43,573 nt of DNA from Streptomyces viridochromogenes. GTDB taxonomy: Bacteria; Actinomycetota; Actinomycetes; Streptomycetales; Streptomycetaceae. Location: positions 1-43,573 of the forward strand of contig NZ_LGUR01000244.1 of assembly GCF_001270495.1 (NCBI RefSeq). Direction: 5' to 3'. The translations under genes were made by a program, and so were the position numbers. The notes beneath the pieces were generated by a model. The model made no database searches, was not told where the DNA came from, and saw nothing but the letters and a program-made list of their open reading frames with translations. Positions within the stretch are counted from its first letter, which is position 1; the number at the start of each line of letters is the position of its first letter. Positions 1 through 7,213 of this stretch are shown piece after piece.

Positions 1-18
1 TTCAGGGCCGATGGGGGT

Positions 19-39
19 CCAGGGGGCGGAGCCCCCTGG
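19..39. repeat. GC-rich hairpin, first of two tandem copies
   Basis: Nine-base arms CCAGGGGGC and GCCCCCTGG flank a GGA loop, a perfect inverted repeat. A shorter copy follows at 49-63 with the same GGA loop. Such GGGGCGGAGCCCC elements are common between genes in Streptomyces. This pair lies just past the 3' end of the leftward gene at 112-888, so it may act as a terminator. Otherwise nothing is seen in 1-111. Confidence 0.6.
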
Positions 40-48
40 TGGGGTTGA

Positions 49-63
49 AGGGGCGGAGCCCCT
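49..63. repeat. GC-rich hairpin, second tandem copy
   Basis: AGGGGC-GGA-GCCCCT is a perfect six-base-arm inverted repeat. It has the same GGA loop and flanks as the copy at 19-39. Together they suggest a duplicated dispersed intergenic element or a double terminator for the gene at 112-888. Confidence 0.55.
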
Positions 64-111
64 GGGGATGGGACGGGTAGGGGCGGCGGGGGCGAGGGAA
101 GCGGGGTGGGC

Positions 112-888
112 CTACGCCGCTGCGGGGGGCATCGGGGCCAGTTGGCGGGCCAGCCATGTCGGGACGCCGCCCAGGAGGCGGAACAGGCGGCGAGCCTCCT
201 CGCGGAGCCGGGCGGCCTCCGGCTCGGACTCCGCGTCGGCCAGGGACGCCAACGCGGGCGCGGTACCCACCAGGTAGCCCAGCTCCTCACGGATGCGCAG
301 CGACTCGGCGAACCCGTGGCGGGCCTCCGCCAACTCGCCGTCGCGCAGGGCGAGTCCGGCAAGGTGACGCCAGGTGAAGGAGAGCAGGAGCGGGTCGGCG
401 TGGGCCGTCGCGCCCGCGTGGGCTCGGCGGTATGCCGCGCGGGCCGCCTGGGGCGAGCGGGCCAGGTTCTCCGCCAGGAGACCGCGGCGGAAGTCCAGCA
501 GTGCCCTCCCCGCCGCCCCCGGAGGGATCAGCGCCGCCGCCCGCCCCAACGCGGCCCGCGCCTCGTCGGCCCGGTCGCGCACTGAGTGCAGCGTCGCCGC
601 GTAGGCAAGTTGCCCGCGTTCACAAGCTGCCGCGCCCCGCTCGTCGTCACTGTGGGCGAGCGCCTCGGCCGTACGCAACGCGTCCTCGGCCTCTTCCCAG
701 CCCTGCTCGGTGTAGAGACATCGCTCCACCAGCAGCGCGGCCCGCTGGAGCGCGGCAGCCGCGGTGACCGGCTGTAGCAGGGCCGCCGCGTCCGCCCAGC
801 ACGCGCGTGAGCGCAGCCGCCATACCGCGGTCTGGAGTGGATCGTCGCCGGCGGTCGTTCCGTTACCAGACATGGCGGTATACGCCAC
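112..888 (-). CDS. TPR-like helical repeat protein
   Basis: A protein of about 258 residues, almost entirely alanine/arginine/leucine-rich amphipathic helices. Pairs such as the stretch starting RLAYAATLHS and the later HAGATAHADPLLLS / LAGLALRDGELAEARHGF resemble tetratricopeptide hairpins, including the small-residue/Ala pattern. No catalytic motif, signal peptide or membrane segment is seen, so it is probably a cytoplasmic protein-interaction module. The GTG at 888 is chosen as start because GGGGAGG lies 5 bases upstream. The ATG at 873 is 20 bases from that site, and a GTG at 906 is also possible. It sits downstream of the PucR-type gene on the same strand with a 153-base gap, so cotranscription is possible but unproven. 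The specific function is unknown. Confidence 0.6.
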   Translation of the reverse strand: MAYTAMSGNGTTAGDDPLQTAVWRLRSRACWADAAALLQPVTAAAALQRAALLVERCLYTEQGWEEAEDALRTAEALAHSDDERGAAACERGQLAYAATLHSVRDRADEARAALGRAAALIPPGAAGRALLDFRRGLLAENLARSPQAARAAYRRAHAGATAHADPLLLSFTWRHLAGLALRDGELAEARHGFAESLRIREELGYLVGTAPALASLADAESEPEAARLREEARRLFRLLGGVPTWLARQLAPMPPAAA

Positions 889-1041
889 CTCGCCCTCCCC
901 GAGCACGCCATCGAGCTGTTGAGTGGTGGCGGCATCTCAGCACGGATCGCCGGGTTCGGCCAAGAGGGTGGGTGAAGGATTTCACAAAGTCGTGGGACAG
1001 CGGCGGCACTTGGTGTCATCCGGCGGGGGAGCCGGGAGAGG

Positions 1042-2718
1042 TCAACTCATGCGCAATGCCAAGAAGAAATCCAGCTTGTCCTCCAGCCGGGAGAGGTCCC
1101 GACTCGTCAACTGCTCGATCCTGCCCACTCGGTAGCGCAGTGTGTTGACGTGCAGGTGGAGACGGGTCGCGCAGCGGGTCCAGGAGCCGTCGCAGTCGAG
1201 GAAGGCTTCGAGGGTGGGGATCAGCTCGGCGCGGTGGCGGCGGTCGTAGTCGCGGAGGGGGTCGAGGAGACGCGCGGTGAAGGCCCGGCGTACGTCGTCC
1301 GGGACGAAGGGGAGGAGGAGGACGTGCGAGGCCAGTTCCTGGTGGCCCGCCGCGCAGACCCGGCCGGGGCGCGCCGCGGCCACCCGGCGGGCGTGCCGGG
1401 CCTCCTCCAGGGCGCCGCGCAGGCCCTCCGCCGAGTGCACCGCCGCGCTCACGCCGAGCGTGACCCGGCCGTCGCCGTCCAGGCCCGCCGACAGGGCGTC
1501 CCGGACGGAGTCCAGGAGCGCGTCCGCGAGGATGCCGGTTTCCGAGCCGTCGTGTTCCGACGAGACCGCCGGGAGGGGGACCAGGGCGATCGCCTCGTCG
1601 CCCGTGTGGGCCACGGCGATGCGGTCGGACGGTTCCGGGCCGGTGGCGAGCGGGTCGACGAGGATCTCCTCCAGGAGTGACTGGGCGATCGGGCCCTCCT
1701 CCTCGATGTCACCGCCCTCCCACTCGACTCGGGCGACGACCACCTGCCAGTGCGGGGCCGCCCCGAGGCCGGGCAGCAGGACCGGGGCCGCTACGCGGAG
1801 GCGGGCGGCGATCTCGGCGGGTGCCGCGCCCGTCTGGACCAGTTCCAGGACCTCCTGGGCGAGGCGGCGGCGGACCGTGCGTGCCGCGTCGCGCCGGTCG
1901 CGTTCCACCGCGATCAGCTGGGTGACGCCCTGGAGGAGGTCCAGGCGCTCCTCGGGCCAGTCGCTCGCGTCCGCCTCCACGGCCAGCAGCCATTCCGACA
2001 GCACCGTCTCGCGCACGTCCCGCGCGGCCTGTGCTGAGCGGCCCGTGCTGCGGATCGGGAAGAGGGAGTACTGCGTGCTGCCGAGGGGCAGGCGGTGGGG
2101 GCCGCGGCGGCCCGTGCGGGCCGCCGTCAGATGCTCCGCCGCCAGCTTCGCGCACACCTCGGGGGCCAGCGCCGGGCCGCCGACCTTGGAGCCCGCGATG
2201 AGCCGGCCCGTCGGCGACAGCACCCATGCCCGCAGGTCCAGGTCGGAGCCGAGGAGGTCGAGGACCACGTCGGGGCCGCCGCCCGCCGGGCCCGAGGTCA
2301 TCATCCGGCGGTGCCGGTCGACGACGGCCGCCAGGTCCCCGGCGCGCTCGCCGCTGACCTGCCGTACGACATGCTCGGTGATCGTCGCGAACGCCACCGA
2401 CTCGTGCACCGCGAAGAGGGGGAGGCGATGGCGGGCGCAGGCCAGCACCAGGTCGTCGGGGATGTCGCCGAGCTCGGCCTCACCGGCACCCAGCGCCGCC
2501 ACGCCGGCCTGGGCCAGGAGGCGGACGAAAGGCTCGGAGTCCGCGGCGTCGCGGCGCCAGGCCAGCCCCGTGAGCACCAGCTCGCCGCCGGAGAGGTAGC
2601 GGCTGGGGTCCCGGAGGTCGGTGGTCATCACACCGCGCACGGTGCGGTCCAGCTCGTCCTCGCCGCCGAGCAGCTTGAGGCCCAGCGCGTCGGTGTCCAG
2701 CAGTGCGCGCAGCCGCAT
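1042..2718 (-). CDS. PucR-family transcriptional regulator of purine catabolism
   Basis: 558 residues, the usual length for PucR proteins. The N-terminal purine-catabolism-regulator-like domain (about residues 1-120) contains the characteristic segments VRGVMTTDLRDPSRYLSGGE and LVLTGLAWRRD. A central GGDEF-like regulatory region follows. The C-terminal PucR helix-turn-helix (about 500-555) is recognisable by LEAFLDCDGSWTRCATRLHL and the following HVNTLRYRVGRIEQLT. The family senses purine-degradation intermediates in the cytoplasm. Here it is divergent from xanthine dehydrogenase genes, which fits a pathway-specific regulator. The shared 385-base gap has palindromes that could be its sites. 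The shine-dalgarno sequence before the ATG is weak. The regulatory role is inferred from family and neighbourhood, and whether it activates or represses cannot be told. Confidence 0.88.
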   Translation of the reverse strand: MRLRALLDTDALGLKLLGGEDELDRTVRGVMTTDLRDPSRYLSGGELVLTGLAWRRDAADSEPFVRLLAQAGVAALGAGEAELGDIPDDLVLACARHRLPLFAVHESVAFATITEHVVRQVSGERAGDLAAVVDRHRRMMTSGPAGGGPDVVLDLLGSDLDLRAWVLSPTGRLIAGSKVGGPALAPEVCAKLAAEHLTAARTGRRGPHRLPLGSTQYSLFPIRSTGRSAQAARDVRETVLSEWLLAVEADASDWPEERLDLLQGVTQLIAVERDRRDAARTVRRRLAQEVLELVQTGAAPAEIAARLRVAAPVLLPGLGAAPHWQVVVARVEWEGGDIEEEGPIAQSLLEEILVDPLATGPEPSDRIAVAHTGDEAIALVPLPAVSSEHDGSETGILADALLDSVRDALSAGLDGDGRVTLGVSAAVHSAEGLRGALEEARHARRVAAARPGRVCAAGHQELASHVLLLPFVPDDVRRAFTARLLDPLRDYDRRHRAELIPTLEAFLDCDGSWTRCATRLHLHVNTLRYRVGRIEQLTSRDLSRLEDKLDFFLALRMS

Positions 2719-2742
2719 TCTCGTCGCCGCCGTTCTTTGTCT

Positions 2743-2756
2743 CGAAATCTACGATG
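2743..2756. promoter_or_regulatory. CGAAATCTACGATG motif, copy 1
   Basis: CGAAATCTACGATG lies 25 bases upstream of the pucR-like ATG. A close relative, CGAATCTACAAGATG, occurs at 2922-2936. Two similar AT-richer words in one GC-rich divergent gap suggest a repeated protein-binding site, but the similarity is short. Confidence 0.3.
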
Positions 2757-2877
2757 AATCTTGATGAGCTTGATGGGGATGTGGGTGAGGCCCGGTCTGG
2801 CGGGCCGATGAGCGGCGCCGGGGGCGGTGCTCGTCGTCTTTCGGACGGTGTCCCAGGTCACAGGGCCGTGGCCGATG

Positions 2878-2890
2878 TTTCCAGAGGAAA
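2878..2890. promoter_or_regulatory. Inverted repeat TTTCC-N3-GGAAA
   Basis: A perfect five-base-arm inverted repeat (TTTCCAGAGGAAA). It lies four bases to the left of the larger 20-bp palindrome at 2895-2914. The two could form a composite operator. Confidence 0.35.
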
Positions 2891-2894
2891 GCCA

Positions 2895-2914
2895 GGAGGT
2901 TACTGGTGACCTCC
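2895..2914. promoter_or_regulatory. 20-bp palindromic operator candidate
   Basis: GGAGGTTACTGGTGACCTCC is a dyad with nine-base arms that match at eight of nine positions. It sits 190 bases upstream of the xdh FAD-subunit ATG and 177 bases from the pucR-like ATG. It is the strongest dyad in the divergent region and is a candidate binding site for the PucR-type protein or another regulator of purine oxidation. Confidence 0.5.
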
Positions 2915-2921
2915 GTTCATA

Positions 2922-2936
2922 CGAATCTACAAGATG
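2922..2936. promoter_or_regulatory. CGAATCTACAAGATG motif, copy 2
   Basis: The second copy of the motif seen at 2743-2756, with one base deleted in the A run and two inserted before GATG. It lies 7 bases beyond the 20-bp palindrome on the xdh side. Confidence 0.3.
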
Positions 2937-3103
2937 CCCGCCCTGGCCAGCCAACTCCTTCATGGTTTCCGTGACTGACCCCGGTGGAGGACGGCGCTGT
3001 GTACTGACGTCAATCCGCGTTAACAGCACATGAACGAGCCGGGCCCGCCGCACCTGATCTGGCTCAAACCGTACGACCCACGAGACGAAGAAGAGAGCCG
3101 GTC

Positions 3104-3997
3104 ATGGACTTCCTTCGCCCCGCCAGCTGGGAGGAGGCGCTCGCCGCGAAGGCCGAGCACCCCACCGCTGTGCCGATTGCGGGTGGCACCGATGTGATGG
3201 TCGAGATCAACTTCGACCACCGCCGGCCCGAGTACCTCCTCGACCTGAACCGCATCGGCGACCTCACCGAGTGGGAGGTCGGCGAGGACAGCGTGCGGCT
3301 CGGGGCCTCCGTCCCGTACACCCGCATCATGGAGCACCTGCGCGCCGAGCTGCCGGGCCTCGCCCTCGCCTCGCACACGGTGGCCTCCCCGCAGATCCGC
3401 AACCGCGGCGGCGTAGGCGGCAACCTCGGCACCGCCTCCCCGGCCGGCGACGCGCACCCCGCCCTCCTCGCGGCAGGCGCCGAGGTCGAGGTCGAGTCGG
3501 CCGAGCGCGGCACCCGCCTCATCCCGATCGACGAGTTCTACACGGGCGTCAAGCGCAACGCGCTGGCCGCCGACGAGCTGATCCGGGCCGTGCACATCAA
3601 GAAGGCCGACGGGCCGCAGCAGTACTCCAAGGTGGGGACCAGGAACGCCATGGTCATCGCCGTGTGCGCCTTCGGGCTCGCGCTGCACCCCGAGACGCGG
3701 ACCGTGCGTACCGGGATCGGCTCGGCCGCTCCTACGCCCGTCCGGGCCAAGGCCGCCGAGGAGTTCCTGAACGCCGCGCTCGAAGAGGGCGGCTTCTGGG
3801 ACAACGGCAAGATCATCACGCCGTCGGTCGCCAAGCAGTTCGCGGAGCTGTGCTCCGGCGCCTGCAACCCGATCGACGACGTCCGGGGCACGGCGAGCTA
3901 CCGCCGCCACGCGGTCGGCGTCATGGCGCGCCGCACGCTGACCTGGACCTGGGAGTCGTACCGCGGCACCGCCGCCCGCACGGAGGGAGTCGCCTGA
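3104..3997 (+). CDS. Xanthine dehydrogenase, FAD-binding subunit
   Basis: 297 residues, normal for the stand-alone FAD (medium) subunit of molybdenum hydroxylases. The FAD-binding loops are visible: AGGTDVMVEINF near residue 30, and the run RNRGGVGGNLGTASPAGDAH near residues 100-120. The C-terminal CO-dehydrogenase flavoprotein domain follows. It passes electrons from the 2Fe-2S subunit to NAD or another acceptor. AGAGAG precedes the ATG. The stop codon overlaps the ATG of the 2Fe-2S subunit by one base (TGATG), so the two are translationally coupled. Xanthine or hypoxanthine as substrate is inferred from the adjacent PucR-type regulator, purine permease and XdhC; other molybdenum hydroxylases share this fold. 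Confidence 0.9.
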   Translation: MDFLRPASWEEALAAKAEHPTAVPIAGGTDVMVEINFDHRRPEYLLDLNRIGDLTEWEVGEDSVRLGASVPYTRIMEHLRAELPGLALASHTVASPQIRNRGGVGGNLGTASPAGDAHPALLAAGAEVEVESAERGTRLIPIDEFYTGVKRNALAADELIRAVHIKKADGPQQYSKVGTRNAMVIAVCAFGLALHPETRTVRTGIGSAAPTPVRAKAAEEFLNAALEEGGFWDNGKIITPSVAKQFAELCSGACNPIDDVRGTASYRRHAVGVMARRTLTWTWESYRGTAARTEGVA

Positions 3998-4581
3998 TGC
4001 GCGTCAACTTCACTGTCAATGGACGTCCGCAGGAAGCCGACGACGTGTGGGAGGGCGAGTCCCTGCTGTACGTGCTGCGGGAGCGGCTCGGTCTGCCGGG
4101 GTCGAAGAACGCCTGTGAGCAGGGCGAGTGCGGTTCCTGCACCGTCCGGCTGGACGGGGTTCCGGTGTGTTCGTGTCTGGTCGCCGCCGGGCAGGTCGAG
4201 GGCCGTGAGGTCGTCACCGTCGAGGGGCTCGCCGACTTCGCCAAGCAGCGCGCGGAGCACGGTGGTTGCGCGAGTGGTGCCTGCGGTACGTCGCTCCAGG
4301 ACGCTCAGCAGTGGGCGGCCAAGGGGCAGGACTCGCAGACCGGTGAGGGCACCGAGCTCTCCCCGATCCAGCAGGCGTTCATCGACGCCGGCGCCGTCCA
4401 GTGCGGCTTCTGCACGCCGGGTCTGCTGGTCGCCGCCGACGAGATGCTGGAGAACAACCCCAACCCGACCGACGCGGACATCCGCGAGGCCCTGTCGGGC
4501 AACCTGTGCCGCTGCACCGGATACGAGAAGATCATGGACGCGGTCCGCCTCGCGGCCGCCCGGCAGGGAGAGGCGGTCTGA
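3997..4581 (+). CDS. Xanthine dehydrogenase, 2Fe-2S subunit
   Basis: 194 residues carrying both clusters of the molybdenum-hydroxylase iron-sulfur subunit. The plant-ferredoxin-type cluster is held by Cys40, Cys45, Cys48 and Cys60. The second cluster is held by Cys136, Cys139, Cys171 and Cys173 (CGFC and CRC). It shuttles electrons from the molybdenum centre to FAD. Between the clusters, residues about 80-120 form an insertion with a CASGAC motif (Cys91, Cys96), making it some 30 residues longer than the usual 155-165 residue subunit. The start overlaps the FAD-subunit stop by one base, and the stop lies five bases before the next ATG. The middle position in a three-gene operon is the normal arrangement. 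Confidence 0.92.
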   Translation: MRVNFTVNGRPQEADDVWEGESLLYVLRERLGLPGSKNACEQGECGSCTVRLDGVPVCSCLVAAGQVEGREVVTVEGLADFAKQRAEHGGCASGACGTSLQDAQQWAAKGQDSQTGEGTELSPIQQAFIDAGAVQCGFCTPGLLVAADEMLENNPNPTDADIREALSGNLCRCTGYEKIMDAVRLAAARQGEAV

Positions 4582-4586
4582 GCGAC

Positions 4587-6971
4587 ATGCCAACCAATGG
4601 CGCTCCCACGAAGATCACCCAGGGGTCCCAGACCAAGGGCGGCATCGGCGAGTCGACGCTCCGTCCGGACGGCACCCTCAAGGTCACCGGCGAGTTCGCG
4701 TACTCGTCCGACATGTGGCACGAGGACATGCTCTGGGGGCAGATCCTCCGGTCGACCGTCGCGCACGCCGAGATCGTGTCCATCGACACGAGCGAGGCGC
4801 TGGCCATGGCGGGTGTCTACGCCGTCATGACGTACGACGACCTGCCGACCGAGGTGAAGAACTACGGCCTGGAGATCCAGGACACCCCGGTCCTGGCGCA
4901 CGGCAAGGTACGCCACCACGGTGAGCCGGTCGCCATCGTCGCCGCCGACCACCCGGAGACCGCGCGTCGTGCCGCGGCGAAGATCAAGGTCGACTACCGC
5001 GAGCTGCCCGTCATCACCGACGAGGCCTCCGCGACCGCCCCGGACGCGATCCTCGTCCACGAGGGCCGCGACGACCACCACATCGGTCATGTCCCGCACC
5101 CGAACATCGTGCACCGCCAGCCGATCCTCCGCGGTGACGCCGCGGCGGCCGCCGAGCGGGCCGACTTCGTGGTCAAGGGCGAGTACACCTTCGGCATGCA
5201 GGACCAGGCGTTCCTCGGTCCCGAGTCGGGACTCGCCGTGCCGGACGAGGACGGTGGCGTCCACCTCTACATCGCCACCCAGTGGCTGCACAGCGACCTG
5301 AAGCAGATCGCCCCGGTCCTCGGCCTGCCCGAGAGCAAGGTCCGCATGACGCTGTCCGGCGTCGGCGGCGCCTTCGGCGGCCGCGAGGACCTGTCGATGC
5401 AGATCCACGCGTGCCTGCTGGCGATGCGGACCGGCAAGCCGGTCAAGATCGTCTACAACCGCTTCGAGTCCTTCTTCGGGCACGTCCACCGCCACCCCGC
5501 CAAGCTCTACTACGAGCACGGCGCCACGAAGGACGGCAAGCTCACGCATGTGAAGTGCCGGATCGTGCTGGACGGCGGCGCCTACGCCTCGGCGTCTCCC
5601 GCCGTGGTCGGCAACGCCTCCTCGCTGGCGATCGGCCCGTACGTGGTCGACGACGTCGACATCGAGGCCATCGCCCTGTACACCAACAACCCGCCCTGCG
5701 GCGCCATGCGCGGCTTCGGCGCGGTCCAGGCGTGCTTCGCCTACGAGGCGCAGATGGACAAGCTCGCCGACGCGGTCGGCCTGGACCGGGTGGCGTTCCG
5801 CCAGCTCAATGCCATGGAGCAGGGGACCATCATGCCGACCGGGCAGCCGGTCGACTCCCCGGCCCCGGTCGCCGAACTCCTGCGCCGCGTCAAGGCGATG
5901 CCGATGCCGCCGGAGCGCCAGTGGGAGAGCAGCGAGGGCGCGGACGTACGGCAGCTGCCGGGCGGCCTGTCCAACACCACGCACGGTGAAGGCGTCGTAC
6001 GCGGTGTCGGCTACGCGGTCGGCATCAAGAACGTCGGCTTCTCCGAGGGCTTCGACGACTACTCCACCGCCAAGGTGCGCATGGAGGTCATCGGCGGCGA
6101 GCCCGTCGCGACCGTGCACACGGCCATGGCGGAGGTCGGCCAGGGCGGTGTCACCGTCCACGCGCAGATCGCCCGCACCGAGCTGGGCGTCACGCAGGTC
6201 ACCATCAACCCGGCAGACACGCAGGTGGGCAGCGCCGGCTCGACGTCCGCGTCGCGCCAGACGTACGTCACCGGCGGCGCCGTCAAGAACTCCTGCGAGC
6301 TGGTCCGCGAGAAGGTCCTGGAGATCGGGCGCCGCAAGTACGGCTCCTATCACCCGGCTTGGGCGACGGCCGAACTGCTCCTGGAGGGCGGCAAGGTCGT
6401 CACCGACGGCGGCGAGGTCCTCGCCGACCTGGCGGACGTCCTCGAAGGCGAGACCGTCGAGGTCGAGGCCGAGTGGCGGCACCGGCCGACCGAGGCCTTC
6501 GACCTGCGTACCGGCCAGGGCTTCGGCCACGTCCAGTACTCCTTCGCCGCGCACCGCGCCGTCGTCGAGGTCGACACCGAGCTCGGCCTGGTGAAGGTGA
6601 TCGAGCTGGCCTGCGCCCAGGACGTCGGCAAGGCGCTCAACCCGCTGTCCGTCATCGGCCAGATCCAGGGCGGTACGACCCAGGGTCTCGGCGTGGCGGT
6701 CATGGAGGAGATCATCGTCGACCCCAAGACGGCCAAGGTCAGGAACCCGTCCTTCACGGACTACCTGATCCCCACCATCCTCGACACGCCGACCATCCCC
6801 GTCGACGTGCTCGAACTCGCCGACGACCACGCCCCGTACGGGCTGCGGGGCATCGGCGAGGCCCCCACCCTGTCGTCGACCCCGGCCGTCCTCGCGGCGA
6901 TCCGGAACGCGACGGGGCTGGAGCTGAACCGGACGCCGGTACGGCCGGAACACCTCACCGGCACGGCGTAA
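4587..6971 (+). CDS. Xanthine dehydrogenase, molybdopterin-binding subunit
   Basis: 794 residues, the usual length of the large subunit of three-subunit xanthine dehydrogenases. An N-terminal a/b hammerhead domain (about 25-140) precedes the molybdopterin domains. Family features visible are GGAFGGRED, the arginine of MRGFGAVQACF, and the C-terminal GIGEAP, whose Glu758 corresponds to the catalytic base. It hydroxylates hypoxanthine/xanthine to urate in the cytoplasm using a molybdenum cofactor. The ATG at 4587 follows the 2Fe-2S stop by five bases. The permease and XdhC downstream support a purine substrate, although substrate specificity cannot be proven from sequence. Confidence 0.92.
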   Translation: MPTNGAPTKITQGSQTKGGIGESTLRPDGTLKVTGEFAYSSDMWHEDMLWGQILRSTVAHAEIVSIDTSEALAMAGVYAVMTYDDLPTEVKNYGLEIQDTPVLAHGKVRHHGEPVAIVAADHPETARRAAAKIKVDYRELPVITDEASATAPDAILVHEGRDDHHIGHVPHPNIVHRQPILRGDAAAAAERADFVVKGEYTFGMQDQAFLGPESGLAVPDEDGGVHLYIATQWLHSDLKQIAPVLGLPESKVRMTLSGVGGAFGGREDLSMQIHACLLAMRTGKPVKIVYNRFESFFGHVHRHPAKLYYEHGATKDGKLTHVKCRIVLDGGAYASASPAVVGNASSLAIGPYVVDDVDIEAIALYTNNPPCGAMRGFGAVQACFAYEAQMDKLADAVGLDRVAFRQLNAMEQGTIMPTGQPVDSPAPVAELLRRVKAMPMPPERQWESSEGADVRQLPGGLSNTTHGEGVVRGVGYAVGIKNVGFSEGFDDYSTAKVRMEVIGGEPVATVHTAMAEVGQGGVTVHAQIARTELGVTQVTINPADTQVGSAGSTSASRQTYVTGGAVKNSCELVREKVLEIGRRKYGSYHPAWATAELLLEGGKVVTDGGEVLADLADVLEGETVEVEAEWRHRPTEAFDLRTGQGFGHVQYSFAAHRAVVEVDTELGLVKVIELACAQDVGKALNPLSVIGQIQGGTTQGLGVAVMEEIIVDPKTAKVRNPSFTDYLIPTILDTPTIPVDVLELADDHAPYGLRGIGEAPTLSSTPAVLAAIRNATGLELNRTPVRPEHLTGTA

Positions 6972-6990
6972 GGAAACCCCAGTAGGAACT

Positions 6991-7036
6991 CTCCGGGCGG
7001 CGCCGGGAACGTCACACTTCGCCGCGCCGCCCGGAG
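6991..7036 (+). terminator. Perfect 13-bp-stem hairpin after the xdh genes
   Basis: CTCCGGGCGGCGC at 6991-7003 pairs perfectly with 7024-7036 across a 20-base loop. It lies 20 bases after the large-subunit stop, with no following T run. It may terminate the xdh transcript or act as an attenuator before the permease. A second hairpin follows at once (7040-7068). Confidence 0.55.
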
Positions 7037-7039
7037 TAA

Positions 7040-7068
7040 CCGAGTACCGCACCGCTCGCGGCACTCGG
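7040..7068 (+). terminator. Second hairpin of a tandem pair
   Basis: CCGAGTACCGC pairs with GCGGCACTCGG across a seven-base loop with one A-C mismatch. It sits three bases beyond the 13-bp hairpin and 145 bases before the permease ATG. Two consecutive stem-loops in this leader could also be a regulatory RNA fold rather than a plain terminator. Confidence 0.4.
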
Positions 7069-7213
7069 AGAGCAAGCAACTACCCGCAGTAGAGATCCTG
7101 TTCGTTCGTCTCGGGCCGTCCCCCGGGTCGTGCGGCCGAAGCACCTTCCCAAATCCCGCAATCCCCAGAAGCAGTACGCGGGTGCCCCTTTGAACCTTGG
7201 GAGTAGGCCCCAC

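Larger units (their letters stand above)
2719..3103. promoter_or_regulatory. Divergent regulatory region, pucR-like / xdh
   Basis: A 385-base gap without a convincing gene between two divergent start codons. It contains a TTTCC-AGA-GGAAA inverted repeat (2878-2890), a 20-bp palindrome (2895-2914) and two copies of a CGAA(A)TCTAC-n-GATG motif (2743-2756 and 2922-2936). One copy lies near the pucR-like start and one near the middle. It presumably holds the promoters of both transcription units. No clear -35/-10 pair could be assigned. Confidence 0.6.

Noticed and set aside
4305..7079. 924-residue minus-strand frame antisense to xanthine dehydrogenase
   Set aside because: It has no family features; long antisense frames are expected from high third-position GC, and the plus strand carries a complete known protein.
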